Made by a program: the position numbers and the translations under genes
Source of the DNA: Roseobacter litoralis Och 149
Lineage (GTDB): Bacteria; Pseudomonadota; Alphaproteobacteria; Rhodobacterales; Rhodobacteraceae
Direction: 5' to 3'
NCBI RefSeq assembly: GCF_000154785.2
Contig: NC_015730.1
Coordinates: 2,976,001 to 3,040,000 of the forward strand
DNA: 64,000 nucleotides
Notes under the pieces: generated by a model
What the model saw: the letters and a program-made list of their open reading frames with translations, nothing else
Database searches by the model: none
What the model was told of the DNA's origin: nothing
Shown: one piece after another, positions 35,803-43,651 of the stretch
How the letters are laid out: every line of letters begins with the position of its first letter
Position numbering within the stretch: the stretch's first letter is position 1

Positions 35803-36660
35803 ATGAAATCTACCAGAATTTGCTTCGGTGCCTTTGGCGTCTTGATGCTCACCGCCGGATCCACCCTTGCGGACGGACACGGCGCTGTCGGGGATGATGT
35901 CATCGCCGCACAACGGGCGGCCTTGGCCAAAAATACGCAAGGCGCCGGTTTTGGGCCACAGTCCCCGCGTGACCTCGAAACGCTGAGCGGCAACAACGCG
36001 CGCGCCTTCGGCACGGCCCCCGCATTTACGCAAATGAACCTGTGCAACATCCACTTTCATGAAAACGCCGAACACCGTGGCGGCGAATTCACGGCATTTG
36101 CCGGGAACGGCGATGGGGCGGGCGCAGGAACGGGGTTCAGATACAATGGCACCCTGTCCGAGGCTGAGCTTGCACCCTTGGGACGCACAATCGGCGCCGG
36201 AAAATACGGCGATCTGGCACCGGGTGACACAATCGAACTGCATTACGTGCACACCACCGCGCAGGTCGCGCCGGGCCCAACGCTGGGCGCTTGTCTTGCC
36301 GAGTCCATCGGCAACCCCCAGCTGCGTGTCGAGGCGCAGGTTTATGTGCTCGTCAACGATCCCGAAGCGGCAGATTTCGTGACCCTGACCCAAGTGGAAC
36401 AGGTCGATGGCCTTTATCAGGCGGTCAACATTCCCACCGACACCGGCACCCCAATCGCCTACAACGGATCGACAACCGGCCCCTCTTTCAACGAACAAGG
36501 ATCGCCCCTGCAGGTCTCGTGGAGCGTGCGACCTGAGGTGATGAAGGTCTCCATCACCAGCGTCGAGACATGGCTGTCCGACAATATTTTCAGTGAGGGC
36601 GAAGCCCATGGCGTGCGCAATCTCGTCGTGAACCCGGACCTGATTTCCGACATCAACTAG
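35803..36660 (+). CDS. Delta-class carbonic anhydrase, exported
   Basis: 285 residues with a signal peptide of about 23 residues (LTAGSTLA|D). CNIHFHENAEHRGGEF at 81-96 gives Cys81, His84, His86 and His91. A second cluster, ELHYVH, holds His147 and His150, followed by Cys164. These match the delta class first known from marine diatoms and dinoflagellates, later noticed in bacteria; I am using family resemblance, not measured activity. It would hydrate CO2 in the periplasm. The intrinsic terminator 25 bases upstream suggests its own start or attenuation. Confidence 0.75.
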   Translation: MKSTRICFGAFGVLMLTAGSTLADGHGAVGDDVIAAQRAALAKNTQGAGFGPQSPRDLETLSGNNARAFGTAPAFTQMNLCNIHFHENAEHRGGEFTAFAGNGDGAGAGTGFRYNGTLSEAELAPLGRTIGAGKYGDLAPGDTIELHYVHTTAQVAPGPTLGACLAESIGNPQLRVEAQVYVLVNDPEAADFVTLTQVEQVDGLYQAVNIPTDTGTPIAYNGSTTGPSFNEQGSPLQVSWSVRPEVMKVSITSVETWLSDNIFSEGEAHGVRNLVVNPDLISDIN

Positions 36661-36738
36661 AGCGTCTGGCAAAATATCTGAAACATCAAGCATCACGTAA
36701 CGCGTTGAAATCTTTGATTTCAGGCAGCGTTACGTGAT
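36661..36738 (+). repeat. Palindromic repeat, copy 1 (right end missing)
   Basis: Begins directly after the carbonic anhydrase stop codon. A left end AGCGTCTGG is followed by a 47-base nested palindrome (36692-36738): outer arms ATCACGTAACGC and GCGTTACGTGAT, inner arms TGAAATC and GATTTCA around TTT. The core is identical to copy 2 at 39925-39971; five differences lie in the left 31 bases. The right terminal arm seen in copy 2 is absent. Confidence 0.85.
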
Positions 36739-36777
36739 GGTTCTGGTCTGTCATCAGACCCAACAGGCGACCAGATA

Positions 36778-36824
36778 CCCGCCCCACACCCTTGTGCACA
36801 TTTGTGACAAGGGCATGGGGCGGG
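36778..36824. terminator. Large hairpin between repeat copy 1 and metR
   Basis: Arms CCCGCCCC (36778-36785) with GGGGCGGG (36817-36824), and CCCTTGT (36789-36795) with ACAAGGG (36807-36813), plus CACA/TGTG near the loop. It ends 15 bases before the metR stop. No T run, but it is the strongest structure for ending metR transcripts. Confidence 0.55.
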
Positions 36825-36839
36825 TCCATCACGCTATAC

Positions 36840-37745
36840 TTACGCCGACTGCAATTTCCGCGCCTCTGCCCCTGCGAGGTCCAGCAAATGCTGCATGAAA
36901 GGCTTGTCCAGATCATCACTGCGCACAGCCGCATAAAGACGCCGCGTGATCCCTTGGGCCGTCAGGGGGCGCGTGACGTAGTCGGATGAATATTTCACCT
37001 CGCGCACCACCCAATCGGGCAAAACCGCCACTCCCCGGTTGGACGCCACCAACAGCAGAATAACGGCCGTCAGTTCCACCTGCCGGATCGCCGCGGGTTC
37101 GACCTTGGCCGGGATCAGCAGCTGGCTGAACACGTCCAGACGCGAACGCTCCACCGGATAAGTGATCAGGGTCTCGCCACGAAAATCGCCCGCCTCGATA
37201 TAGGGTTTCTGGGCCAGGGCATGGGTGCTGGCCGCCACGAAAACCGGCGCATAATCAAAGAGTTCGACAAATTCCACACCGGGCAGATCCTCGGGGTCAG
37301 ACGACACCACCAGATCGACTTCCTCCTTCAGCAGCGCGGGCAGCGCGTCAAAGGCCAGACCGGGGCGGATGTCCACGTCGACCTCCCCCCAGGCTTTGCG
37401 AAACTGTTCCAGCACGGGAAACAGCCACTCAAAACAGGCGTGGCATTCAATGGCGATATGCATCCGCCCCGTGCTGCCCGCGCGCAAGCCGGTGAATTCA
37501 TCCTGCAATGCCTTGACCTGCGGCAAGACCTGCCGCGCGAGTTTCAGCAAACGCATCCCCGCCGGAGACAGCTTGAGCGGTTTGGACCGGCGCACGAAAA
37601 GCTCAACCCCCGCCTGATCCTCCAAGCCCTTGATTTGATGGCTCAAGGCGGATTGCGTGATATGCAACTGGTCCGCCGCACGCGCCAGCCCCCCCGCCTC
37701 ATGGATCGCTTCAATCGTGCGCAGATGGCGAAACTCAATATGCAT
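36840..37745 (-). CDS. metR: MetR, LysR-type regulator of methionine genes
   Basis: 301 residues, normal for LysR proteins. The N-terminal winged helix-turn-helix (about 18-37, GLARAADQLHITQSALSHQI) binds DNA. The C-terminal co-inducer domain follows (IAIECHACFEWL). Named MetR because it is divergent from metF across a gap that contains a perfect TGAAnnnnnTTCA site, the known MetR box. MetR uses homocysteine as co-inducer in enteric bacteria. It ends at a large hairpin. Confidence 0.9.
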   Translation of the reverse strand: MHIEFRHLRTIEAIHEAGGLARAADQLHITQSALSHQIKGLEDQAGVELFVRRSKPLKLSPAGMRLLKLARQVLPQVKALQDEFTGLRAGSTGRMHIAIECHACFEWLFPVLEQFRKAWGEVDVDIRPGLAFDALPALLKEEVDLVVSSDPEDLPGVEFVELFDYAPVFVAASTHALAQKPYIEAGDFRGETLITYPVERSRLDVFSQLLIPAKVEPAAIRQVELTAVILLLVASNRGVAVLPDWVVREVKYSSDYVTRPLTAQGITRRLYAAVRSDDLDKPFMQHLLDLAGAEARKLQSA

Positions 37746-37773
37746 ACAGAACTCATGTTAAAGATGAAAGTTA

Positions 37774-37786
37774 TGAATTTGTTTCA
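37774..37786. promoter_or_regulatory. MetR box between metR and metF
   Basis: TGAATTTGTTTCA fits the MetR consensus TGAAnnnnnTTCA without mismatch. It lies 47 bases upstream of the metF start and 29 bases from the metR start. A weaker half-site, TGAAAGTTATGAA, overlaps it from the left. Confidence 0.75.
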
Positions 37787-37832
37787 TTTTTAATTCTGTG
37801 GCACAAGTCATGAAAAATCCGAGGATACATTG

Positions 37833-38702
37833 ATGCCCATCCCAGCCGTTTCATTCGAAGTCTTCCCGCCCCGCTCCATTGATGCGTCTTTCAAGCTTTG
37901 GGATACCGCGCAGGCGCTTGCCCCTCTGGCCCCACGGTTTTTCTCAGTCACCTACGGCGCGGGCGGCACGACACGCGATCTGACCCATGATGCGGCCTAT
38001 ACGTTGCACAAATCATCCGGACTGCCGGTCGCCGCGCATCTGACCTGCGTGGGCGCATCAAAGGCCGAAACCCTCGCCATCGCGCAACGCTTCGCCCAAG
38101 CCGGGATCACGGATATCGTTGCCCTGCGCGGCGATGCACCCGACGGCAGCACTGGCTTCACCCCGCATCCGGACGGGTTCGCCAACTCGGTTGAGTTGAT
38201 AGAGGCCCTGTCACGCAGCGGTCAATTCACGCTGCGCGTCGGTGCATACCCCGAAAAACACCCCGAAGCGAGCAGCCAGCAGGCCAATATCGACTGGCTC
38301 AAGGCCAAGGTTGACGCAGGCGCTTGCGAGGCGATCACGCAGTTCTTCTTTGAGGCGGATACCTTTCTGCGGTTTCGCGACGATTGCGCGCGCGCGGGCA
38401 TCTCCGTCCCAATCACACCCGGCATTCTGCCCATCACCAACTGGACGAACGCCCGCAAATTCGCGCAGCGCTGCGGGACATCCATCCCCGCGTGGCTCGA
38501 TCAGGCGTTTGACGCGGCCCTGCGGGATGACCGACACGACCTGCTGGCCCGTGCGTTATGCACCGAACTCTGTTCGGATCTGGTGGACGAAGGCGTCGAC
38601 AGTTTGCATTTCTATACCCTCAACCGCCCGGAACTGACGCGCGAAATATGTCATGCATTGGGTGTCACACAGGCCGTTACAGGTGTTATGGACGTTGCGT
38701 AA
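37833..38702 (+). CDS. metF: Methylenetetrahydrofolate reductase MetF
   Basis: 289 residues from the ATG at 37833; the in-frame TTG one codon earlier is not needed. FEVFPPRS near the N terminus, SVTYGAGGTTRD, LTCVG and FFFEADTFLRF mark this FAD enzyme, which reduces methylene-tetrahydrofolate to methyl-tetrahydrofolate for methionine synthesis. The product feeds MetH/MetE; the methylene-THF substrate is what sarcosine oxidase at 7-12 kb makes. Divergent from metR and under its presumed control. Confidence 0.97.
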   Translation: MPIPAVSFEVFPPRSIDASFKLWDTAQALAPLAPRFFSVTYGAGGTTRDLTHDAAYTLHKSSGLPVAAHLTCVGASKAETLAIAQRFAQAGITDIVALRGDAPDGSTGFTPHPDGFANSVELIEALSRSGQFTLRVGAYPEKHPEASSQQANIDWLKAKVDAGACEAITQFFFEADTFLRFRDDCARAGISVPITPGILPITNWTNARKFAQRCGTSIPAWLDQAFDAALRDDRHDLLARALCTELCSDLVDEGVDSLHFYTLNRPELTREICHALGVTQAVTGVMDVA

Positions 38703-38761
38703 ACCTTGAAGCCGCGCACCAGCCGCTTAGTGTCTCAACAACACTTATTGCGGAGAACCAG

Positions 38762-39244
38762 ATGCCCTACGCTGCCCAAACCCCTGACGATTTGCTGCCC
38801 CGCTCTGAAATCCTTGGCATGTCGGGGCTGACCTTCATGCAGCGCGTGCTCAAGGGAGAGATCGCAGGCGCCCCCATCGCGGCGACACTCAATTTCAACC
38901 TTCTGGAAGTCGAAGAGGGCCGCGTGCGCTTTTGCGGCACCCCGGAATTCAGCGCCATGAACCCCAGCGGTGCCGTGCATGGCGGCTGGTATGGAGCCTT
39001 GCTCGATTCGGCACTGGGCTGCGCTGTGATGACCAAAGTGCCGCAGGGTTCGGTCTATACGACGCTGGAGTACAAGGTGAATATCACCCGCGCCATTCCC
39101 CTCGGCATGTTCGTCCATTGCGATGCCGTGGTGGATCACGCAGGCCGCACCACCAGCGTGGCACATGGCGAAATTCGCGGCGCCGAGGATGGCAAGCTCT
39201 ACGCAACCGGATCTACGACCTGCATCATTATGAAACCGGGCTAA
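38762..39244 (+). CDS. PaaI-type hotdog thioesterase
   Basis: 160 residues from the ATG at 38762 with GGAGAACCAG upstream; the in-frame extension to 38558 lies inside metF. Hotdog fold motif SGAVHGGWYGALLDSALG carries the acid-base residues of the PaaI/YbgC family. Members hydrolyse acyl-CoA thioesters, mainly aromatic ones. The substrate is not readable. It follows metF after 59 bases and may be read on the same transcript. Confidence 0.9.
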   Translation: MPYAAQTPDDLLPRSEILGMSGLTFMQRVLKGEIAGAPIAATLNFNLLEVEEGRVRFCGTPEFSAMNPSGAVHGGWYGALLDSALGCAVMTKVPQGSVYTTLEYKVNITRAIPLGMFVHCDAVVDHAGRTTSVAHGEIRGAEDGKLYATGSTTCIIMKPG

Positions 39245-39281
39245 AGACGATATACCGAGTAGATGGACAACATTTAAATAC

Positions 39282-39893
39282 GTGCTCGTCGCAGTTGCCT
39301 TTGTTTTGGGGTCGTTTTTAATAGCGACGGTCGAATCCATGGTAAAATTGCCGGATTTCAAAACCTACAACCTTGCTGCCGCAGAAGCTCAGGTGCAGCG
39401 CGCCCTTTCGGCGAAGGATCCGAACTTGAAATCCAGCTGGGACACCAAGAGAATAACCGTCTCAGACTGCAAGATCATCGAAACGCGATCTTCGGCGCAA
39501 GCTTGCGAAATGGGCTGGTCATTCTATGCGACGACCGCGTTCATCGATCTGAAACACCACAGAGCCGCCATCAATTTGACAGCTGCCCACTTAAGGGAAG
39601 GCGGCACGGTGGTCTCGATGGTGCGTTTGACGCCCATCGGTGCGTGGCGCGACACCGCGCAGAGGTTCGATGCGGAGGAAAAAGAACTGCTTTCAGCGGA
39701 ACGCATCAGGCGGGGCGGCGGATCTCAGACGGCGGTCAACGTGTCTGACGCGCTGATGTCAGATCGTTCCATCGACGATTTCAAATCCTACGACAGGGCC
39801 GACTACTGCGTCGGGGGCAGCGGCATTTCGACCAGTCGCGGTGTATTTGGTGTGCAGAGCGACGTCTTGAAAAATGCCGCAACGGCGTTTTAA
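39282..39893 (+). CDS. Membrane-anchored protein, unknown
   Basis: 203 residues with a GTG start at 39282 and a transmembrane segment at about 2-19 (LVAVAFVLGSFLIATVES), then a soluble region with three Cys and basic residues. The reading frame stays open upstream of the GTG (ending RWTTFKY before it) with no usable ATG, so the true N terminus may be mutated or use another codon. The stop is followed at once by repeat copy 2. No recognised family. Confidence 0.6.
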   Translation: MLVAVAFVLGSFLIATVESMVKLPDFKTYNLAAAEAQVQRALSAKDPNLKSSWDTKRITVSDCKIIETRSSAQACEMGWSFYATTAFIDLKHHRAAINLTAAHLREGGTVVSMVRLTPIGAWRDTAQRFDAEEKELLSAERIRRGGGSQTAVNVSDALMSDRSIDDFKSYDRADYCVGGSGISTSRGVFGVQSDVLKNAATAF

Positions 39894-39992
39894 AGCGTCT
39901 GACGAAATACCTGAGACATCAAGTATCACGTAACGCGTTGAAATCTTTGATTTCAGGCAGCGTTACGTGATTCAGGTTTTTCGCATGACGCT
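39894..39992 (+). repeat. Palindromic repeat, copy 2 (complete)
   Basis: Starts at the base after the TAA of the preceding gene. Terminal arms of 21 bases (39894-39914 and 39972-39992) are imperfect inverted repeats matching at 17 of 21 positions. Between them lies the 47-base nested palindrome (39925-39971) shared with copy 1. The 99-base size, terminal inverted repeats and absence of coding capacity fit a small non-autonomous mobile element or a structured repeat. Confidence 0.85.
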
Positions 39993-40092
39993 TCAGGATC
40001 TCATGCATATCTGCCGCGGCAGATGGTGGCCGCGCATCATTACTGCCAATGAATTGCAAGCCGGGTCGCTCGAATAGCCGCGCACGCTGATG

Positions 40093-41172
40093 CTAGACTG
40101 CCCGGCCAAACGCCATTCTGCGCCGGGGTGCGGGACGTGCGGCCGCGCGCAAATGCACGCTGTCATGCATCCGCTCGGAGGAGTCCGTCAGCGCCACACG
40201 CGCACGGCGCGTCACGAACCACTTGCCGCGCCCGCGAAAGGTGCCCAGCATCGGAGCATTCGGATCACAGGGAAACCGCCTTGCCCAGCCCTCGGGCAGC
40301 GGCAACCCGGCCAACTGCGCGCGCTCCAGCATCCAGACCAACGGGATGTTGGACAGGGGCCGCGCGTCCTCGAACCCGCCCAGCTGCCCGCCGATATCGC
40401 CATGGGTTCCGGGAAACCAAAGCTGCTCCACCCGGCCCTCGAAACCATCGGGCGTGTTCCACATCACCGGCGCATAGGCCGCGCGGGTTTCATCCAGCGC
40501 CACCGCGTGAAACCCCGCCTTGACATTATGGCTCAGCGCATCGCTGTGAAACGCATGCGCCTTTTCGCTCAACCGCCACAGCACGGGCATATTCAGGCCC
40601 AGCGCCTTGACCGTATCCCACACACCAATCATTTCAATCTCGACGTTCTGCAAACATTTTGCCCGGGAAAAGGCGCGTGCCACGTCGCTCTCCGGGTTGC
40701 CTTGATAATGGCGGTAAACATCACGAATGTTCCGCTCCGTCGCGACCTGCGCGCGCAACAGCCCCATCATGTCAATGACACCCGCAAGGCTGCGCACCGC
40801 ATAGGCACCGCGCGAATATCCCATGAGGAAAATGCGATCCCCCGGTCTGTAGCGCGATGCAAGGTAGCCATAGGCGCGTCTGATCTGCCGGTTGATGCCG
40901 CGCCCGATCATCACATCGCGCGCGGACCGCCAGTCAGTCCATTGCAGGCCGGGTTCATAATAAATCGACAGTTGCGCGCCCATCTCGCGGCACAGATGAT
41001 AGGCGATCCCGGCGTTCGTCTCCTGACCGGGATTGAGCGACGACATCGTGCCGTCGAGAATAATAACATGCGTGACCGGCCCGCGGCGGGGTCCGAAGTC
41101 CTGCGCTGGCCGACGCCAGATCGCCCGGCGCAGCCAATGCCAGGTTTTTCTATTCGGCCGCGATAGCCTCAC
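40093..41172 (-). CDS. DUF2235 alpha/beta hydrolase (second of two)
   Basis: 359 residues. The nucleophile elbow GYSRG (Ser120) and VIILDGTMSSL (in place of the usual DGTxN) mark the DUF2235 family. The basic N-terminal 30 residues precede the domain; the tail is Arg/Ala-rich. The GTG start at 41172 lies inside the coxL-like gene, overlapping it by 23 bases, so the two are probably in one transcript. A paralogue is at 14805-15935. Confidence 0.85.
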   Translation of the reverse strand: MRLSRPNRKTWHWLRRAIWRRPAQDFGPRRGPVTHVIILDGTMSSLNPGQETNAGIAYHLCREMGAQLSIYYEPGLQWTDWRSARDVMIGRGINRQIRRAYGYLASRYRPGDRIFLMGYSRGAYAVRSLAGVIDMMGLLRAQVATERNIRDVYRHYQGNPESDVARAFSRAKCLQNVEIEMIGVWDTVKALGLNMPVLWRLSEKAHAFHSDALSHNVKAGFHAVALDETRAAYAPVMWNTPDGFEGRVEQLWFPGTHGDIGGQLGGFEDARPLSNIPLVWMLERAQLAGLPLPEGWARRFPCDPNAPMLGTFRGRGKWFVTRRARVALTDSSERMHDSVHLRAAARPAPRRRMAFGRAV

Positions 41173-43447
41173 TGTTTAACAACTCCCAAACCTTCAGCGG
41201 TGTAAACGGCATATCCGCCTGCCGCACGCCATGCTCCCAAAGCGCATCCTGAACTGCATTCGCCACAGCGGCGAGGGCGCCAACCGTGCCGGCCTCTCCA
41301 CACCCCTTCATCCCCATGATATTCGCCGTTGAGGGCACGGGTTCAGAGGTAAAGCTGATGTTGGGCACACCATCCGCCCGCGGCATCGCGTAATCCATGA
41401 AACTCGCGGTCAGCAACTGGCCCTGCTCATCAAAAACCACATGTTCGCTGATCGCCTGCCCGATGCCCTGTGCGACACCGCCATGCACCTGTCCTTCGGC
41501 CAGCATCGGGTTGATAAGATTGCCAAAATCATCAACCACCGTATAGCGATCGACGCTGACAACACCGGTATCGGGGTCAATCACAACCTCGGACACATGG
41601 CAGCCATTGGGGAAACTGCGCGCAGGCAGGGTCGCGCGTGCCGCGTGACTCAACAGATCATCGCGGCCCTTTTCACGGGCCAGTTCGGCCACTTCCAACA
41701 TGGTCGGCGTCATATTGCTGCCATCCGCGCGGAAGCGTTCATCGTCAAAACTGATCTCAGATGCTGGCACGCCCATTTCATCGGCCAGAAACGCTGTGAA
41801 TGCCGTGGTCATGACCTCAACCGTGGCCAGCGTCGCCGTATTCTGCACGGTAACGGAGCGTGACCCGCCAGTGCCGCCGCCCTGCGCAATCTGATCACTG
41901 TCGCCCTGCACGACAAAAATCTGATCCGCCGGTATCCCGGTCTGATCACTCAGAAACTGGGCATAGACGGTTTCATGCCCCTGTCCTGTGCTTTGTGTGC
42001 CGACATAGATGCTCACGGTGCCATCCTCATTGAACGCAATCTTTGCGCCTTCACTAGGATCACCCAAAATACTTTCAATATAGTAACACAGCCCCAGACC
42101 GCGCAGCAGACCCTGGCCCGCGTCGGCTTCTTTGCGCGCCGCAAAGCCCGCAAGATCGGCCTCAAGCTCAGCGCGGCGCAGCACTTTGTCGAAATCCCCG
42201 ACGTCATACAACTCACCGGTCGAGTTCTGATAGGGGAACTGATCAGGCTTGATGAAATTGATCCGCCGCAATTCCAGCGGGTCCACACCGAGGGTCCGGG
42301 CCGCGCGGTCAATCAACCGCTCCAGCACGTAAATCGCCTCGGGTCGCCCTGCGCCACGATAGGCGTCCACATAGGTCGTGTTGGTGTAAATCCCCTCGAC
42401 CCGCAGCCATGTGGCCTGCACATCATAGACCCCCATCAGCACCCGGCTGAACAGCTGGCTCTGGATGAACTGCGCATACATGCTGTTGTAAGCGCCAAGG
42501 TTGCAGCGCGTATGCACGCGGTATCCGATGATCTTGTGGTTTTCATCAAAGGCAAATTCGGCAAAGCTCGTCAGATCGCGCCCGGCGTTATCGGTCAACA
42601 TCGCCTCGGTACGCTCCGACATCCAGCGCACGGGCTTGCCGACAGTTTTGGCGGCATGGGCGGCCAGCGCATATTCCGGATAGGGGAACCCCTTCATCCC
42701 GAAACCACCGCCCGTATCCGGGTTGGTGACCCGCACGCGTTCTGCGTCGATGTTCAGCAATTCCGCGATCTCTGATTTCTGCGCCCAGACGCCCTGCCCG
42801 CCCACAGAAACATGGACCCGCTCGCCCTCCCATTCGGCATAACATCCGCGCGGCTCAAGCGAATTGACGATGATGCGATTGTCCGGCACCTCCAGCGATA
42901 CCGTGTGCGCAGCGGCGGCAAATGCGGCGTCCGTGGCGGCCTCATCTCCCATGCCCCAGTCAAAGGCCACGTTGTCAGGGGCCTCGGCGTGCAATGGCGC
43001 GCCACCGGCCTGAATATCCATCTTGGCGGGCAACTCATCATAGGACAGGTCGATCAATTCCGCCGCATCGCGCGCCTGATCGAGCGTCTCCGCCACGATG
43101 AACGCCACAGGCTCGCCCACAAAACGCAAACGCTCCTCTGCGAGGATTGGTCTGCGGGGGGCCGCACCCATGCTGCCATCGAGGTTCTTGACCGTCTGGG
43201 CGGACATCGATTTGGTAATCCCGGCAGCCTTCAGATCATCTGCCGTCAGCACCGCGTGCACGCCCGGCGCGGTGCGCGCCTCCGCCACATCCAGACCGGT
43301 GATCACCGCATGGGCCACAGGCGCGCGAAACACAAAAGCAAAGAGCGCACCCTCAGGCGCGATATCATCTACATAGCGACCTTCACCTGTGAGAAAACGA
43401 ACATCCTCAACCCGCTTTACGGGCTGTGATTTGCCAAATTTTTCCAT
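41150..43447 (-). CDS. Form-II CoxL-like molybdenum hydroxylase large subunit, orphan
   Basis: 765 residues from the ATG at 43447, with AAGGAGG before it. AYRGAGR at 362-368 is the form-II version of the active-site loop (form I, the true CO dehydrogenase, has AYxCSFR). GCGEAGT near the C terminus carries the conserved Glu of xanthine-oxidase-family enzymes. The medium (FAD) and small (2Fe-2S) subunits are not beside it. It should act as a molybdopterin hydroxylase of unknown substrate. Overlaps the DUF2235 gene downstream. Confidence 0.9.
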   Translation of the reverse strand: MEKFGKSQPVKRVEDVRFLTGEGRYVDDIAPEGALFAFVFRAPVAHAVITGLDVAEARTAPGVHAVLTADDLKAAGITKSMSAQTVKNLDGSMGAAPRRPILAEERLRFVGEPVAFIVAETLDQARDAAELIDLSYDELPAKMDIQAGGAPLHAEAPDNVAFDWGMGDEAATDAAFAAAAHTVSLEVPDNRIIVNSLEPRGCYAEWEGERVHVSVGGQGVWAQKSEIAELLNIDAERVRVTNPDTGGGFGMKGFPYPEYALAAHAAKTVGKPVRWMSERTEAMLTDNAGRDLTSFAEFAFDENHKIIGYRVHTRCNLGAYNSMYAQFIQSQLFSRVLMGVYDVQATWLRVEGIYTNTTYVDAYRGAGRPEAIYVLERLIDRAARTLGVDPLELRRINFIKPDQFPYQNSTGELYDVGDFDKVLRRAELEADLAGFAARKEADAGQGLLRGLGLCYYIESILGDPSEGAKIAFNEDGTVSIYVGTQSTGQGHETVYAQFLSDQTGIPADQIFVVQGDSDQIAQGGGTGGSRSVTVQNTATLATVEVMTTAFTAFLADEMGVPASEISFDDERFRADGSNMTPTMLEVAELAREKGRDDLLSHAARATLPARSFPNGCHVSEVVIDPDTGVVSVDRYTVVDDFGNLINPMLAEGQVHGGVAQGIGQAISEHVVFDEQGQLLTASFMDYAMPRADGVPNISFTSEPVPSTANIMGMKGCGEAGTVGALAAVANAVQDALWEHGVRQADMPFTPLKVWELLNSEAIAAE

Positions 43448-43651
43448 GCGATGCCTCCTTGCATACCGACCTCTGTCATTGGGACAGTAGCGGTGGTGAC
43501 CCGCTTGTCCAGTGCTGAGACCTGTCATAACATGATCGCCGGCACCAACGGACCGACGCGCCGTTTTGCGGCACGCAGATTGATGTCGCAAACAGAACAG
43601 AAGCCCGCCCGCACCAGCGCGATCATTCAACCACACGACCCGGAGGATCAG

